A stretch of DNA of 64,000 nucleotides from Argyresthia goedartella (Eukaryota; Arthropoda; Insecta; Lepidoptera; Argyresthiidae), in contig OX463829.1 of NCBI GenBank assembly GCA_949825045.1, forward strand, positions 7,440,001-7,504,000, given 5' to 3'. A model generated the notes under the pieces. It made no database searches, had not been told where the DNA came from, and worked only from the letters and a program-made list of their open reading frames with translations. A program made the position numbers and the translations under genes. Within the stretch, counting starts at the first letter, position 1. Every line of letters starts with the position of its first letter. This document shows, piece by piece, positions 23,401-34,178 of this stretch.

Positions 23401-24810
23401 TGGGCGGTTTCAATGGTGCAGGTCTACGATTGAATCGGTAATTTGGGTTCTGTGGTCAATTCGAACGCATTGTTTTTTGGAAAGATTATCTTGAGAGATC
23501 AAAATTCATTTAAAACTGTGCCCACGTAACCAGTATTCGATCAATACTCATATAATTCTTTAACTATAATTTCGTTCTCGTGGGTAGCTATATATGGGAC
23601 TTATGTGCCATTAGAAACAAATGCGTAGGTGTTCTTGAGATTGATGCGTATTCCACTTATTCTACTTTAAATACTTATTCGTAGTTGATGTGACTTCACT
23701 TCACATTCAAACTGAATATCATGCATGGCCGATCGTTATCTGTGTACAATTACATGTGGCTCCATTTTAATTATTTATTTGAGCATTTATATTCTCCTAC
23801 ATAAAAGTTGCCAAATCGCTTTTGTAAAGGACGAATTTCCCAACATCCACTACACCGATACGGGCTTGTTTGGACATCAAAGATAGCTAATATGGATAAC
23901 AATTGCTCCCTTCCAAAGACGTCACAACAACATCCTGTTTATACACAATATCCTCGTAAGCCGAAATGTGATTTTTACTTTCACCCGTAGCACCTAGTTT
24001 GGCTCATCACCCATTGCAAGTACGTCTGCCTACGTGATCTCCCTTGTAATTCATTTGGTCCAGTGACACAGTTACAGTCAAGTGGTTCTAGTGCTTCAAC
24101 AAGGTCACTGCCATGAAAGTGACGCTCGTGTTTTGTTTTGATAAACAGATGCTTGCAGCTATCTATTGTTATTTATTACCTCCTCTCGCTTCCTCGTTTT
24201 CGCTGGTTCGGAGAATTCCAATCGCGGTGTGTTGAGTGTTGCTGTTTCTAGATTCCGCGTTGGATTTCCCACAGGTTTCCCGATATGGTACTAGAAGCAC
24301 GACGAACCAACTGTTTTGGTGTATGGAATGCCTGTAATTGTCCAGTTCCTGGGAAGTATCGAAGCTGAACGAAGCTGTTCGTGAAGGAAATTTAATTCAT
24401 ATGGGTAATTGAGCACCTACTGCCTGCCTCATCAAATTTTGTATTGATTTATAGTATGACATTAAACATTTTCTACTAACGTTATCAAATCATTTTATTA
24501 TAAGAGATTGACTTTGATTGCTGCGTGAGTGAAATAAAATTTGTTTGATTAGTTATGGATTACTGAATTACAAACAGAAAGCACAGTTTTGTAAGGGCCA
24601 GCGTGATTTTTTACTAAGTAGTTAAAAATAATAATCATTTTATCTCAAAAAAAAACTTGATACGCATCAAATTCCACTTATGATTGATTACTTACGATTT
24701 AAATCAAAAATCCAGCGATTATTAAAAAATATACATTCACACCGACTTCAGTTTACTTACAGATGTTATAATTATAATAGTAAATTTAACAATAAACATA
24801 AAGATTTATA
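20401..24810. other. No gene recognised
   Basis: Long AT-rich stretch, with frames of at most 90 codons and no recognisable domain, no splice-bounded exon and few clear repeats. I see nothing specific in it. Confidence 0.45.
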
Positions 24811-25003
24811 TACAAGCACATACATTGCTGCTGCCCCCACACTAGGATACCCTGTATCGTGGCGAACAAAAACTGCGACATCACACACAAACATCCAAAC
24901 GCTGGGTTTTTTTTCCTCCTAATCAGCCGGGATTCGAACTCCCGAATTCGAGGTCTCACGCTTGGGAAGCAGAGCCTCGAACCGCAACGCAACAGACGGC
25001 TTT
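24811..25003 (-). mobile_element. tRNA-derived SINE, family C, diverged
   Basis: On the minus strand it has a diverged tRNA-like head with a gattcgaactcccgaattcg region (plus strand), a short A-rich link, a gatgtttgtgtgtgatgtc stretch and the end block containing cctagtgtgggg and gcaatgtatgtg. The same order is seen at 34583..34785, 55384..55583 and 63076..63258. Confidence 0.75.
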
Positions 25004-25406
25004 CAATGATCGTAGTGGAAACTAAACATGAACTTAAATAAAAAAACTATAGGTGTAATAGTTTCTTCATAAATGGTATCTAAAGTCTTTCCGGATTGTG
25101 GCCAAGTGGTGGGCTCGCTTCGCTCGCTTAAGCAATGGGGATGGATGGGAAATGGATCTCTGTAAATTCGATACATTGTGTTTTGAGATCATTCCGAGAA
25201 AAATCCATTTAGAACATCGGAAATATCAACTAACTTGAACAGTCTATGCACAAGACAAGACTTTCAAACCAACCAACTCGAAAGCCGATGGTAGTAACAC
25301 AACACTTACTGGTCGGTCACTGTGGAAAGAAAGCAAGTTGTATACATACAGCCTTCATTCAGTGATTTGCTATGCTGCTTCTCCGAAATTTGATATACTG
25401 TCGCTT

Positions 25407-25640
25407 GTTTGGGTTCCGCATCCGAAGGGTGCCAAACGGGACCATATTACTAAGCCTTCGCCGTCTGTCTGTCCGTCTCTCCATTGGATCGTCTGTCCGT
25501 CTGTCTCTTCGTCCGTCCATCAGCGGGCTGTATCTCATGAACCGGTGGGTAGAGAGTTGAAATTTTCACAGAACAGTTTATTTTTTTAAATATTCGAGGA
25601 CAAATTAAAGGGGTCCACAAACAAGAGAAGTGTTTTAACA
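25407..25640 (+). repeat. GGGTTCCGTACCC-family repeat, partial
   Basis: It starts tgggttccgcatccgaaggg, continues through acgggaccatattactaag, a Tc-rich CCGT/CTGT tract and atctcatgaaccggtgggta, then ttgaaattttcacagaacag. The 3' half is lost or diverged. Confidence 0.65.
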
Positions 25641-25649
25641 ACCTAGGCG

Positions 25650-26230
25650 GCGATATATCAAATCATATCATGAGTCAAATATGATCGTAGATTTCGCAGC
25701 TTAACACATGGTACGGTTGTGGTGACGAAATTGGTTTGATATCGGTCAGGCAATCTTTAAGTTCTGGGTTCGAATCCACGTTCGGTCACAATAATATTTT
25801 CTTTCCGTTTTGGTTTTATCATTTTTATTGCTTAAGTTGTTTTGCATTCATGCCTTTTCAAGACATTTCTCGCAAAGTGACTCTTTATGGCAACGCATTT
25901 AGGTTCATAGTTGACCTTATTTGGCACTACAGCTTTTTTCTTTCCATTACCGCACACTTATACTTTTTGATCTTCGTTAAGAGTTTTTATGCCCACAAGC
26001 AATGAATATTTTTGTAAACAAATAAAACATTTGAGGTAAAGTACTATTATGATATAAATCATCAAAGATTACTGGCCAATACATACTTTCTTATCTGAAG
26101 CGAATTTGTAATGTCTACATACATACAACAGAAGAAAAAAAAAAAATTCACGCCTGTTTTCTAAACATGATCCGATCGTCAAATCCACACACACACTAGT
26201 GTCCACTTACAACGTTTACTGATATTTTTT
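25650..26230. other. No gene recognised
   Basis: AT-rich sequence with an unsupported 89-codon frame. There is a tRNA B-box-like ggttcgaatcc at about 25768, possibly a decayed SINE head (gtttgatatcggtcaggcaa precedes it). Confidence 0.35.
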
Positions 26231-26231
26231 T

Positions 26232-26502
26232 CTGCTTCACTGTCGTGTCAATAACAACCCCTGAGTCGGGCGTAACTTTCAGCCTTTATATTGTACAAAT
26301 TGGAAATAAAATTACTTCTTCCATTATTTTCCTGTTCTTAAATGAATCATGCATGATAAGGTAAAGAGGTTCAGTACAGTCAAATCCACATCACGTCATA
26401 ATCCGATTGCCACGTATTGGATATTTGGATACAATATAAAGGGTGTTGTTTTCTAAAGTTACGCCCGACTCAAGGGTTGTTATGTACACGACATTGAAGC
26501 AA
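26232..26502. mobile_element. Foldback/MITE with tgcttca...gggcgtaacttt arms
   Basis: The left arm (about 26234..26281) reads tgcttcactgtcgtgtcaat then acaacccctgagtcgggcgt. The right arm (about 26455..26502) is its inverted counterpart with a few differences. About 170 bp of AT-rich sequence lies between. A third, partial copy of ccgggcgtaactttacaaac lies near 26704..26725, after a GC-rich patch at 26555..26640, so the full unit may extend further. Confidence 0.7.
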
Positions 26503-26739
26503 AAAAAATTACATAGAATTCTTAAAATTATGGACTCCTAGCTTGGTACCACGCTCGCAATATCGGGCACTCGGCGCGCGGGGTCCGCTCTTCGTGGACC
26601 GGCCGAGCGTGTACGCACCTGGCGGTTATTTCAGGACAAATTGAACACGTCTATTTGTGAATCAAAATTTTAGTCATAAGCGATACGTAAACTATCGTCC
26701 CTAAGCCGGGCGTAACTTTACAAACCAGCCTCTGAATTG

Positions 26740-28796
26740 TATCTTTCCTATGTATTTCTTACCAAAATTGTATGTAGAAAATTGATTTTAATTGATATAA
26801 GTGGTCTTTACAGACGCTTTGGATATGTGAGATACGAATTCGCCGACATTATTTCGTCAAATTAGCTATTTTAACTACATATTAACCTTAATTTGCGAAT
26901 TCAAAACATTATGTATATAGACTGTTCAGCCGTTTTGCCAGTGCCTTAATTTACATACTTCACGCGTATCGCTAGCACAAAACCAGCGCGCCATTTTCTA
27001 TAAATGTTTGTTGACGTTTTCTTTGCTTGGCTAATTATTAAACAAGTCTGTTTTTTGCTCTCAAGTATGTATAAAAACGTCGTAGGACACTCGTGTGCAT
27101 TAATTATTACACACTAGGCCACCTTATCGCGCTCGTGAAAGGCTCGCGCAAACAATATCGCCTCGTGTGTAATGAATGACCAACTTTGCACACTTGCTTC
27201 GTCATGTAGTATTATTTACTTTTTCACGTTTCCTTACTAATAAGCAATATTTTTCATCGAACTTGTCGAAAAGGTAACAGGGATTTTCCACCCCGTTATG
27301 CCATCTGCTGAATAGACTGCTTAAGTAAGTACCATAAACTAATGTACTTTTTTAAGTGGTAACAGTCTCCTCGTTAATGTAACTATCGTCTATGGGCAAT
27401 ATCAAGTCTGCATAAATCCGCTGTAGCCTATTGGCTACAAATACCTTTCTGTCTCCCAACAGTCTTCAGCTTATCGGCTCCTAAATCTGATATTCGCAAG
27501 ACTTTGGTGGTAAATGCCGCTTTAAAAGTTCAAGTGAACAATACCTCGGAACCCCGTTCCAAGATACGTGTATGTGTCGAAACGAAACGATAGAAATACA
27601 TCTGATTCGAAGGCGTGCACGAATGAAACTGGAGCTGAGAGTAATCTTATCTTGGAAACGTGTAATGTGGAATAACTCAACGATTGAAATAACTTGATCA
27701 CTTGTTATGAATTTTATTAATGTTATTATTTGTCATCCAAATAATGTTAAATGCGGAAAATATTGAGTGAGTTACGAAAAATTCCATATTTTTTATAATT
27801 GCGTAAGTTTCTTTTTACGGTTTGATAAAAAGTGAGTGCGTGAGTGAGTAGCCTATTATCTACCTCGTTCCAAAATCTGAGCGGGTGAATGAAAATTATA
27901 GCATTTCTTACTGTAGTCGGTGCGCGCTAGCGTGACGATAGCGCTCATTGACCCGACTGCTACTGCGAACCGAATCATACATGGTAACTATCGTATCGGT
28001 CGAATCATATATCATAACCATGGTAATGGTCAGGGGAGCTAATATGATATGAATCGACACTAATTTCGAACGTCGCACGCAATAAGTAAGTATCGCTAAC
28101 CCAGTCAGGGGCGTACAGTGGTAGGCAGGAGTCGATGACCGCTATTACTCGTACCCACTATATTGGTAATTAGTAACAGTAATAAATGCTTTTGTCAAAT
28201 CTAGAAATAATTATTAATAGTGAGGCATAAAATCAATATCTGCCCTTTAATTTATCCTAAGACCGCAATCGAGTAATGAAATAATTGCCGCTGTCAAGGT
28301 CGGTTTGCAACCAGAATCTGAAAAGAATTACCAAATATTAGAAATGAATACGAATATTATCAGAAAACAAGGAAACGGCAGTGAAACCGTCGATATTGCA
28401 ACATTCGGTGAGGCGAAACTGGATCTACATCAGCGAATCTGAATCTATCAGTGATTAGCACTGATAGATAGAGTGTTATAAATAGAAGAATCTATGTAGA
28501 ACATTAATAGCAACTGATTTAGTATAATAATCTTCCATTCTTCATGAGACTAAAATTGCCGTTACATCTATTTATTCGATAATATCTACAAATACTAAGA
28601 TTGCGTTCTAGACCAAAAACCACGGCAATGTCGAGAATCCCCACGCATGATCGAATGTTCAATAACACACACATAACTTTTATAAATTCACCGGGCCTAC
28701 GAAACGGCATTCTTGAACTGGAACATAACACGATGCCTTGCGTTGGACTATTACATATTTATCATTGAGATGATTTGAAAATATTATTAAAAGAGA
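26740..28796. other. No gene recognised; small repeat at 27083-27185
   Basis: AT-rich sequence without supported coding. Around 27083..27185, cactcgtgtgcattaattat and, inverted, cctcgtgtgtaatgaatgac face each other around a ctcgtgaaaggctcgcgc core, suggesting a decayed MITE. A 70-codon minus-strand frame at 28519..28731 has no recognisable features. Confidence 0.4.
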
Positions 28797-28801
28797 CCAG
28801 A

Positions 28802-29341
28802 TGTTCAGGCCTCTCGGCACCCAATGACCTCGCAGGGGCCCATAGCTACGAGGTAGCGTAGCGATCAGATGCCAAGAAGTGTGAACGTCGGCGATTCACC
28901 GAGCTATTAATTATGAATCTATCTGACCTGGTCTGTGCTTCGTTCCCGTCAAACTCCTGTCTCTCTGCAAGGCCCGGGTGCACCCTAGGCTCTTCTTGGT
29001 AGACAGGTTCTTCAGCCAACCAGGTATGGCTGGCAGGCCAGCTTCGACGAGCACAGTGTTCCAACACAGGTTATGTTACGTGGGAAAACCAATCGGCCAC
29101 GTAAATGCGAACTTTATCTGGTTCGGGGAACCACAACACACTCAGCTATATAGACAATCCTGAGGGGAACCCGAATACAATCCAGATGGCTCGCGATTTA
29201 AATTCAATACCCTATCAATACGCGTTACATTGCGAGGGCTTTCCGTCTGTCAGTTGTCAAAAACTGCAAGGTTGGCAGCAACGTCAAATTCAAAATGGCC
29301 GTTCCGAAACCATCGATCGAATATCGATTTGGAATCGAACA
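28802..29341 (-). repeat. 3' LTR of the BEL/Pao element
   Basis: 540 bp. On the + strand it begins tgttcaggcctctcggcacc and ends ttggaatcgaaca. It appears identical to the 5' LTR at 33639..34178. It is preceded by the target duplication ccaga at 28797..28801. Confidence 0.95.
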
Positions 29342-29373
29342 ATCACCCGCCCGGACAGGCACCCACCTGTCCC

Positions 29374-31017
29374 CTAATCTACGGGCAGCCGAGACAACGT
29401 TGCTACCGCTCGTTTTAGAACCGAGCCTCCTACTAGAACCTCCGCAGACCGGGGGGTCCCGTCCTTGCCAGGGAACAAGTTAACAATGCGCCCCCTGCGC
29501 CAACGTAGTGGCGGTAGGTTAGCATCCTTAACCAGAACGAGGTCACCAACACTAGGGGGGCTGGTTTTGTCAGTCCACTTAAGGCGCTGTTGTAAGATAT
29601 GCAGATACTCGAGCGACCAACGCTTCCAGAAATTCTGAGTAAACTGCTGCAACATCTGATACCTTGACAACCGATACAATTTCACTCCCTCGAAGGGGTG
29701 CTCGGGCAACGCGTTAAGTGGCTGTCCTATCAAGAAATGGCCTGGGGTCAGAGCCTCCAGGTCATTTGGATCCGAGCTGAGCGGACACAACGGTCGCGAA
29801 TTGAGAACGGCCTCGATCTTACAAAACAATGTCGCGAGCTCCTCAAAAGTCAGCGCGGTCTGACCTACTATACGCCCCAAGGGCGTCTTAGCTGACTTAA
29901 CTACGGCCTCAAAAATCCCACCCCAGTGGGGGCAACTCGGTGGGCTGAAGGTCCACTGTATACCCCGACGGGAGAGGGCCGTTCCAATATCCACTTTATT
30001 TACATTCAAAAAGTTGACTATCTCTCGTAAGTATCGTTCCGCACCGACGTAGTTAGTGCCGTTATCAGAGCGGATCAAAGTTGGAAGTCCCCTTCGAGAA
30101 ACAAACCTATCCAAACAAGCAATGAAAGCCTCTGTCGAGAGATCAGCAACGAGCTCGAGATGTACCGCCTTGGTGGATAAACAAACAAACACACATGAGC
30201 TATACCGGTCCAGCAGAAACCCGGCGTCAGGGTCCTCAGCCTTCTGGGTAACATGCACGGCCGCTCTGGGGCCATGATCCGAAGATACTACTACATGGCT
30301 GTGGGGCCAGTCCGATTCTCTCCTGGCAAGCCAGGGTGGTCCCCACCACAAATGGTGTCTAACGAGTTCAGGAGCCCGACATCCCCTGGATGCACAATCA
30401 GACGGGTTCAATTCTCCTGGTACATGTCTCCAGGTCAGTGGGACCTCAGACGACACAATCTGGGAGACACGGTTAGCAACAAAAACCTCTAAGGTATGGA
30501 CCGAAGCCTTCAGCCAGCACAAAACAATCTGGCTGTCCGTCCACGCGTACACCGTATCCTCCAAAACCACTGACCCACGCAACACTGTTAGAGTGTGATT
30601 CAAAAGTTTGGTCAAAAGAGCAGCCCCGGACAGTTCCAGTTTTGGAATCGTCATCCTTGTCCGAATAGGCGCTACCTTGCTTTTTGCCAAAACCAAACGC
30701 ACGTCGACCTCCCCGGTGGAGGTGACGGTTCGCAAATAAACCGCTGCCGCAAACCCTCGTTCAGAGGCATCACAAAACCCGTGAAGGGTTGCCCTGTAAT
30801 CCCCAGCAGGGACCAATTTCCTCGGCAGCGATACATTATTTATATTGAGGCCCAACCATTTTGCTAAATCATTCGATACAATGCAGCCCTGAGCTCCAGA
30901 ATCTAATAGGGCGCGAACGTATGTTGGGTTGCCCGCCAAATCCCAAACAAGCACAGAGGCGATCGGTAACACCACCGTCTCCGGTTGGGGGGCAACAAAT
31001 TGTTGGGCCGCAAATTC
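29374..31017 (-). CDS. pol: BEL/Pao Pol, deleted: protease, RNase H, partial integrase
   Basis: This frame continues directly, in phase, after the gag stop at 31018..31020; there is no ATG near its start. Counting from 30975, an aspartic protease motif LLDSGAQ lies at about residues 23-29. RNase H of the BEL type follows at about 62-200 (HGFCDASERGF, AWTDSQIVLCWL, RHVPGELNPSDCASRG). An integrase core lacking its first catalytic Asp and its zinc-binding domain lies at about 262-420 (STKAVHLELV, IRSDNGTNYVG, CPHWGGIFEAVVK), followed by an integrase C-terminal tail with PSVGDLVLVKD. The frame jumps from protease to RNase H near residue 50 (about 30830), removing the whole reverse transcriptase. 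It jumps again near 258 (about 30200) into the integrase. Both deletions keep the frame open, but the product cannot copy or insert DNA. Confidence 0.9.
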   Translation of the reverse strand, partial: EFAAQQFVAPQPETVVLPIASVLVWDLAGNPTYVRALLDSGAQGCIVSNDLAKWLGLNINNVSLPRKLVPAGDYRATLHGFCDASERGFAAAVYLRTVTSTGEVDVRLVLAKSKVAPIRTRMTIPKLELSGAALLTKLLNHTLTVLRGSVVLEDTVYAWTDSQIVLCWLKASVHTLEVFVANRVSQIVSSEVPLTWRHVPGELNPSDCASRGCRAPELVRHHLWWGPPWLARRESDWPHSHVVVSSDHGPRAAVHVTQKAEDPDAGFLLDRYSSCVFVCLSTKAVHLELVADLSTEAFIACLDRFVSRRGLPTLIRSDNGTNYVGAERYLREIVNFLNVNKVDIGTALSRRGIQWTFSPPSCPHWGGIFEAVVKSAKTPLGRIVGQTALTFEELATLFCKIEAVLNSRPLCPLSSDPNDLEALTPGHFLIGQPLNALPEHPFEGVKLYRLSRYQMLQQFTQNFWKRWSLEYLHILQQRLKWTDKTSPPSVGDLVLVKDANLPPLRWRRGRIVNLFPGKDGTPRSAEVLVGGSVLKRAVATLSRLPVD

Positions 31018-33021
31018 CTAGCGAGGGCCCCCGGGGCCCCACTGTGCCTGTAACCGATCAGGTAGGCAGCTATACGCCAGAGGGTCCCATTGTACAAATG
31101 GCCCACGCGCCGGTTCCATTGCCACCCTACGACGCCCCCCGAAGGGGGGTGGGCGTGAATTCAACCGTGGCCGCTCCATGAGCGGGGGGGACATCACATG
31201 CGACCGACGAGGACGAGGCGACGAGCGGGGCGACAACTGAGGCGGCGTCCGAACCGCATCCGCATAGCTCGAAGGTGTCCCATGCCACCCGCCCGTTACG
31301 GCCTGCTCAACATACCCAATGTCCCGCTGAGTCGGATGCTGAGTCGCAACCGAAAACTCAGGGCCCCCCATGTGATGACCCTGAGTGCGGCCCTGCACCC
31401 CTGGGTGGCTGCGTGCTTGTGGCCCCATTGCCCGCTGAGTCGGATGCTGAGTCGCAACCGAAAACTCAGGGCCCCCCATGTGATGACCCTGAGTGCGGCC
31501 CTGCACCCTAGTACCGCCCTGCGCACGTGGGGACATTGGCCCCTGAGTTGCGCTCCGAGTCGCAAACGAATTCTCAGGGCCCCATGCCGTGTCACCCTGG
31601 GTACGGCCCTGTGCACGTGGGGACGTTGGCCCCTGAGTTGCGCTCCGAGTCGCAAACGAATTCTCAGGGCCCCATGCCGTGTCACCCTGGGTACGGCCCT
31701 GTGGACGTGGGGACGTTGGCCCCTGAGTTGCGCTCCGAGTCGCAAACGAATTCTCAGGGCCCCATGCCGTGTCACCCTGGATACGGCCCTGTGGAGGCTG
31801 TTGGCCGGACCGGTTCATGCACAACAGATTGTTGTGGGCCCCACCACAATATCCGCACAATTTTGTGCGCGTGCAGTCCCTAGCCATGTGTGGCCCGAGG
31901 CACAGGAAACACCAGCTCCGCTGCTTGGCCATCCGGCGCCGTCCCTCAACCCTAAGTTCCCCGAACTTATTGCAATTGGCCACAGCATGGCCAATCTGCC
32001 TACAACATGGGCAGGTCTCACTATGTGGGGTCAATGCACTCACAGTCCCATATGACTGCCGGTTGGTGCGGTCCTTCCTCGTCGGAGGGCCCCTACTCAC
32101 AGCGCTCCCGGCAGCTCTCTGTGGCTCCGAAGGATGGGTGACCGTCAACCCCAAATTCTCTGCCCGTCGAGCCTCCTCTTCCAAGAATCCGACCAAGTCG
32201 GAGAAGGCGGGCAGGTCCTCGGCCGACCTCCCGTGAGACTGTTCGAAACGAGTCTGCACGTCAGTGGGTAGGCGGGAAAGTACAATGTACAACAATAGGT
32301 ACGACCATTCACCAACCGGAAGTCCAAGATTCTCTAGAGCCTTGGTGACGGACAACAACGGGTTCAAAACCTCCGTCTGTATGGCCCCGACCTTGTTCAC
32401 AACCGGGATACTAAACAAACGGTTCAGTTGGGCATCGGCCAACCTCCGTTTGTTATGGTAACGTCTGACCAACAATTGTCTGGCCGTTTCATAGTTACCC
32501 TCCGTAACTGTCAAATGAGCGACCAGCTCCCTAGGCTCACCCCTCAATGCTGCCACCAGCTGAGCCATCTTGACGGACTTGGTAATGTCCGATCGCATGT
32601 GCACCAAACTGTCGAACAGATTGATGAAGCTCATCCATTCACCGGACACTCCTTCAAAAGTAGGCATAGTTATGGCAGGTAACCTGGACCCCGAACCCTG
32701 AAGCGGCAGAGGTGCTTCAATGTCACCACCATGGCTGGACTCGCGCTGTCTACGTATGTCCGCAGCCTTCTGCGTGATAGCAGCTGCCATCTCCATACAT
32801 TGGTCGACATCCCCTAGCAACCGTGACAGCCTGTCAGGTGCGCAACCATCAACTGATTCCGCCTGCGCGGACAATTCGAGCATCCTGTTGTAACGTTCCT
32901 TAACGTCCATAGACCGCTCCAATACCACATCATGCCTATCTAAACGGTCTATCAGACCGTGTGCGGAGGAAAACCATCTGAGTTCCTTAGAAACACCCTT
33001 CTGGATTTCAGATAACGACAT
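31018..33021 (-). CDS. gag: BEL/Pao Gag polyprotein, 667 aa
   Basis: The frame is intact from ATG at 33021 to TAG at 31018..31020. The N-terminal part (about 1-100) is helical. Residues about 118-265 match the DUF1759-type Gag core of BEL/Pao elements (TFEGVSGEWMSFINLFDSLV). Cys/His clusters at about 337-401 (CPCCRQIGHAVANC, CFLCLGPHMARDC, CGYCGGAHNNLLC) are zinc knuckles for RNA binding. A proline/glycine-rich tail of imperfect repeats follows (about 410-580). Gag would package the element RNA into particles. The ORF is not broken, so this defective element could still supply Gag. The stop separates it from an in-phase pol. Confidence 0.92.
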   Translation of the reverse strand: MSLSEIQKGVSKELRWFSSAHGLIDRLDRHDVVLERSMDVKERYNRMLELSAQAESVDGCAPDRLSRLLGDVDQCMEMAAAITQKAADIRRQRESSHGGDIEAPLPLQGSGSRLPAITMPTFEGVSGEWMSFINLFDSLVHMRSDITKSVKMAQLVAALRGEPRELVAHLTVTEGNYETARQLLVRRYHNKRRLADAQLNRLFSIPVVNKVGAIQTEVLNPLLSVTKALENLGLPVGEWSYLLLYIVLSRLPTDVQTRFEQSHGRSAEDLPAFSDLVGFLEEEARRAENLGLTVTHPSEPQRAAGSAVSRGPPTRKDRTNRQSYGTVSALTPHSETCPCCRQIGHAVANCNKFGELRVEGRRRMAKQRSWCFLCLGPHMARDCTRTKLCGYCGGAHNNLLCMNRSGQQPPQGRIQGDTAWGPENSFATRSATQGPTSPRPQGRTQGDTAWGPENSFATRSATQGPTSPRAQGRTQGDTAWGPENSFATRSATQGPMSPRAQGGTRVQGRTQGHHMGGPEFSVATQHPTQRAMGPQARSHPGVQGRTQGHHMGGPEFSVATQHPTQRDIGYVEQAVTGGWHGTPSSYADAVRTPPQLSPRSSPRPRRSHVMSPPLMERPRLNSRPPPFGGRRRVAMEPARGPFVQWDPLAYSCLPDRLQAQWGPGGPR
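31299..31797 (-). repeat. Tandem repeats in the Gag tail
   Basis: Inside gag, three consecutive 90-bp units (about 31528..31797) encode near-identical 30-residue blocks containing GDTAWGPENSFATRSATQGP. They are followed by two units of about 108 bp encoding GHHMGGPEFSVATQHPTQR (about 31299..31506). The units differ by only a few substitutions. This produces the unusually long set of parallel open frames on the opposite strand, which are shadows. Confidence 0.9.
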
Positions 33022-33617
33022 GATCGGAACGATACTTACTCACAATTTGCAGTAACTCAATTTTATTGGACCCTCCAGTCTATAACCCAAACGAGGGAAC
33101 CCTAAACCACAACTTAAACAATGCTGTTTTCCTTAAACAATAGGAACCGAGTTTTATATCTATATAAATTCTGTAAATACAATTTAGTTTCCCTTTATCA
33201 TTATAACACACACAGATAGTCAATATTAGTTCAAGTTATAAATTGCTATAAACTGAAAACAATGTAATAGCCTGCTATCAATAGATGTAACTACCTATGT
33301 TAACCAAACATTCATTAGCATTACTAGACCACTAATAGATTGACTAACTGGTACTTCAATGCAAATTTCAATTCACCTACAATGTACCTAAGTTGAGTAC
33401 CTACTATTCTGAGTCACATCTCAGTACAACTGGTCATTTAGGGAAAACTGTAATATCTGTCTGTCTACTACCAGCAATAGACTTATAGCTTACATTACTA
33501 CCAATCTATGTGGATACAGGAACAACACCAAGTTAGCTAATAACCGCCTATACCTACAGATTGATAGTCCCAAATCGTGGGTTCCTGGAGCCCTTGACGG
33601 CTGCAAATCTCAGGAAA

Positions 33618-33634
33618 CCACGCTCTTGCTACCA
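33618..33634 (-). other. Candidate primer-binding site of the BEL/Pao element
   Basis: On the minus strand, four bases inside the 5' LTR, the sequence reads tggtagcaagagcgtgg. It starts with TGG, complementary to the CCA end of a tRNA, at the position expected for minus-strand primer binding. I could not identify the tRNA. Confidence 0.5.
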
Positions 33635-33638
33635 AAAA

Positions 33639-34178
33639 TGTTCAGGCCTCTCGGCACCCAATGACCTCGCAGGGGCCCATAGCTACGAGGTAGCGTAGCG
33701 ATCAGATGCCAAGAAGTGTGAACGTCGGCGATTCACCGAGCTATTAATTATGAATCTATCTGACCTGGTCTGTGCTTCGTTCCCGTCAAACTCCTGTCTC
33801 TCTGCAAGGCCCGGGTGCACCCTAGGCTCTTCTTGGTAGACAGGTTCTTCAGCCAACCAGGTATGGCTGGCAGGCCAGCTTCGACGAGCACAGTGTTCCA
33901 ACACAGGTTATGTTACGTGGGAAAACCAATCGGCCACGTAAATGCGAACTTTATCTGGTTCGGGGAACCACAACACACTCAGCTATATAGACAATCCTGA
34001 GGGGAACCCGAATACAATCCAGATGGCTCGCGATTTAAATTCAATACCCTATCAATACGCGTTACATTGCGAGGGCTTTCCGTCTGTCAGTTGTCAAAAA
34101 CTGCAAGGTTGGCAGCAACGTCAAATTCAAAATGGCCGTTCCGAAACCATCGATCGAATATCGATTTGGAATCGAACA
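33639..34178 (-). repeat. 5' LTR of the BEL/Pao element
   Basis: 540 bp, apparently identical to the LTR at 28802..29341 over its full length. It is followed on the + strand by the target duplication ccaga (34179..34183). As the upstream LTR it should contain the element promoter. The leader from LTR to gag ATG is 617 bases (33022..33638) and contains the candidate primer-binding site and no coding. Confidence 0.95.

Larger units (their letters stand above)
28802..34178 (-). mobile_element. BEL/Pao LTR retrotransposon, complete ends, internally deleted
   Basis: The element is 5377 bp, transcribed on the minus strand. It has two 540-bp LTRs, a leader, gag, and a shortened pol with protease, RNase H and part of the integrase. 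The 5-bp sequence ccaga flanks it at 28797..28801 and 34179..34183, as expected for BEL/Pao integration. The LTRs begin TG and end CA. Reverse transcriptase is missing. The LTRs look identical base for base by eye, so the insertion is recent, and it must have been copied with enzymes from an intact relative. Confidence 0.93.

Noticed and set aside
31198..32055. 285-codon plus-strand open frame and several neighbouring long frames
   Set aside because: They lie opposite gag and exist because the 90-bp tandem repeats are free of stops in all frames. The minus-strand Gag has the recognisable domains.
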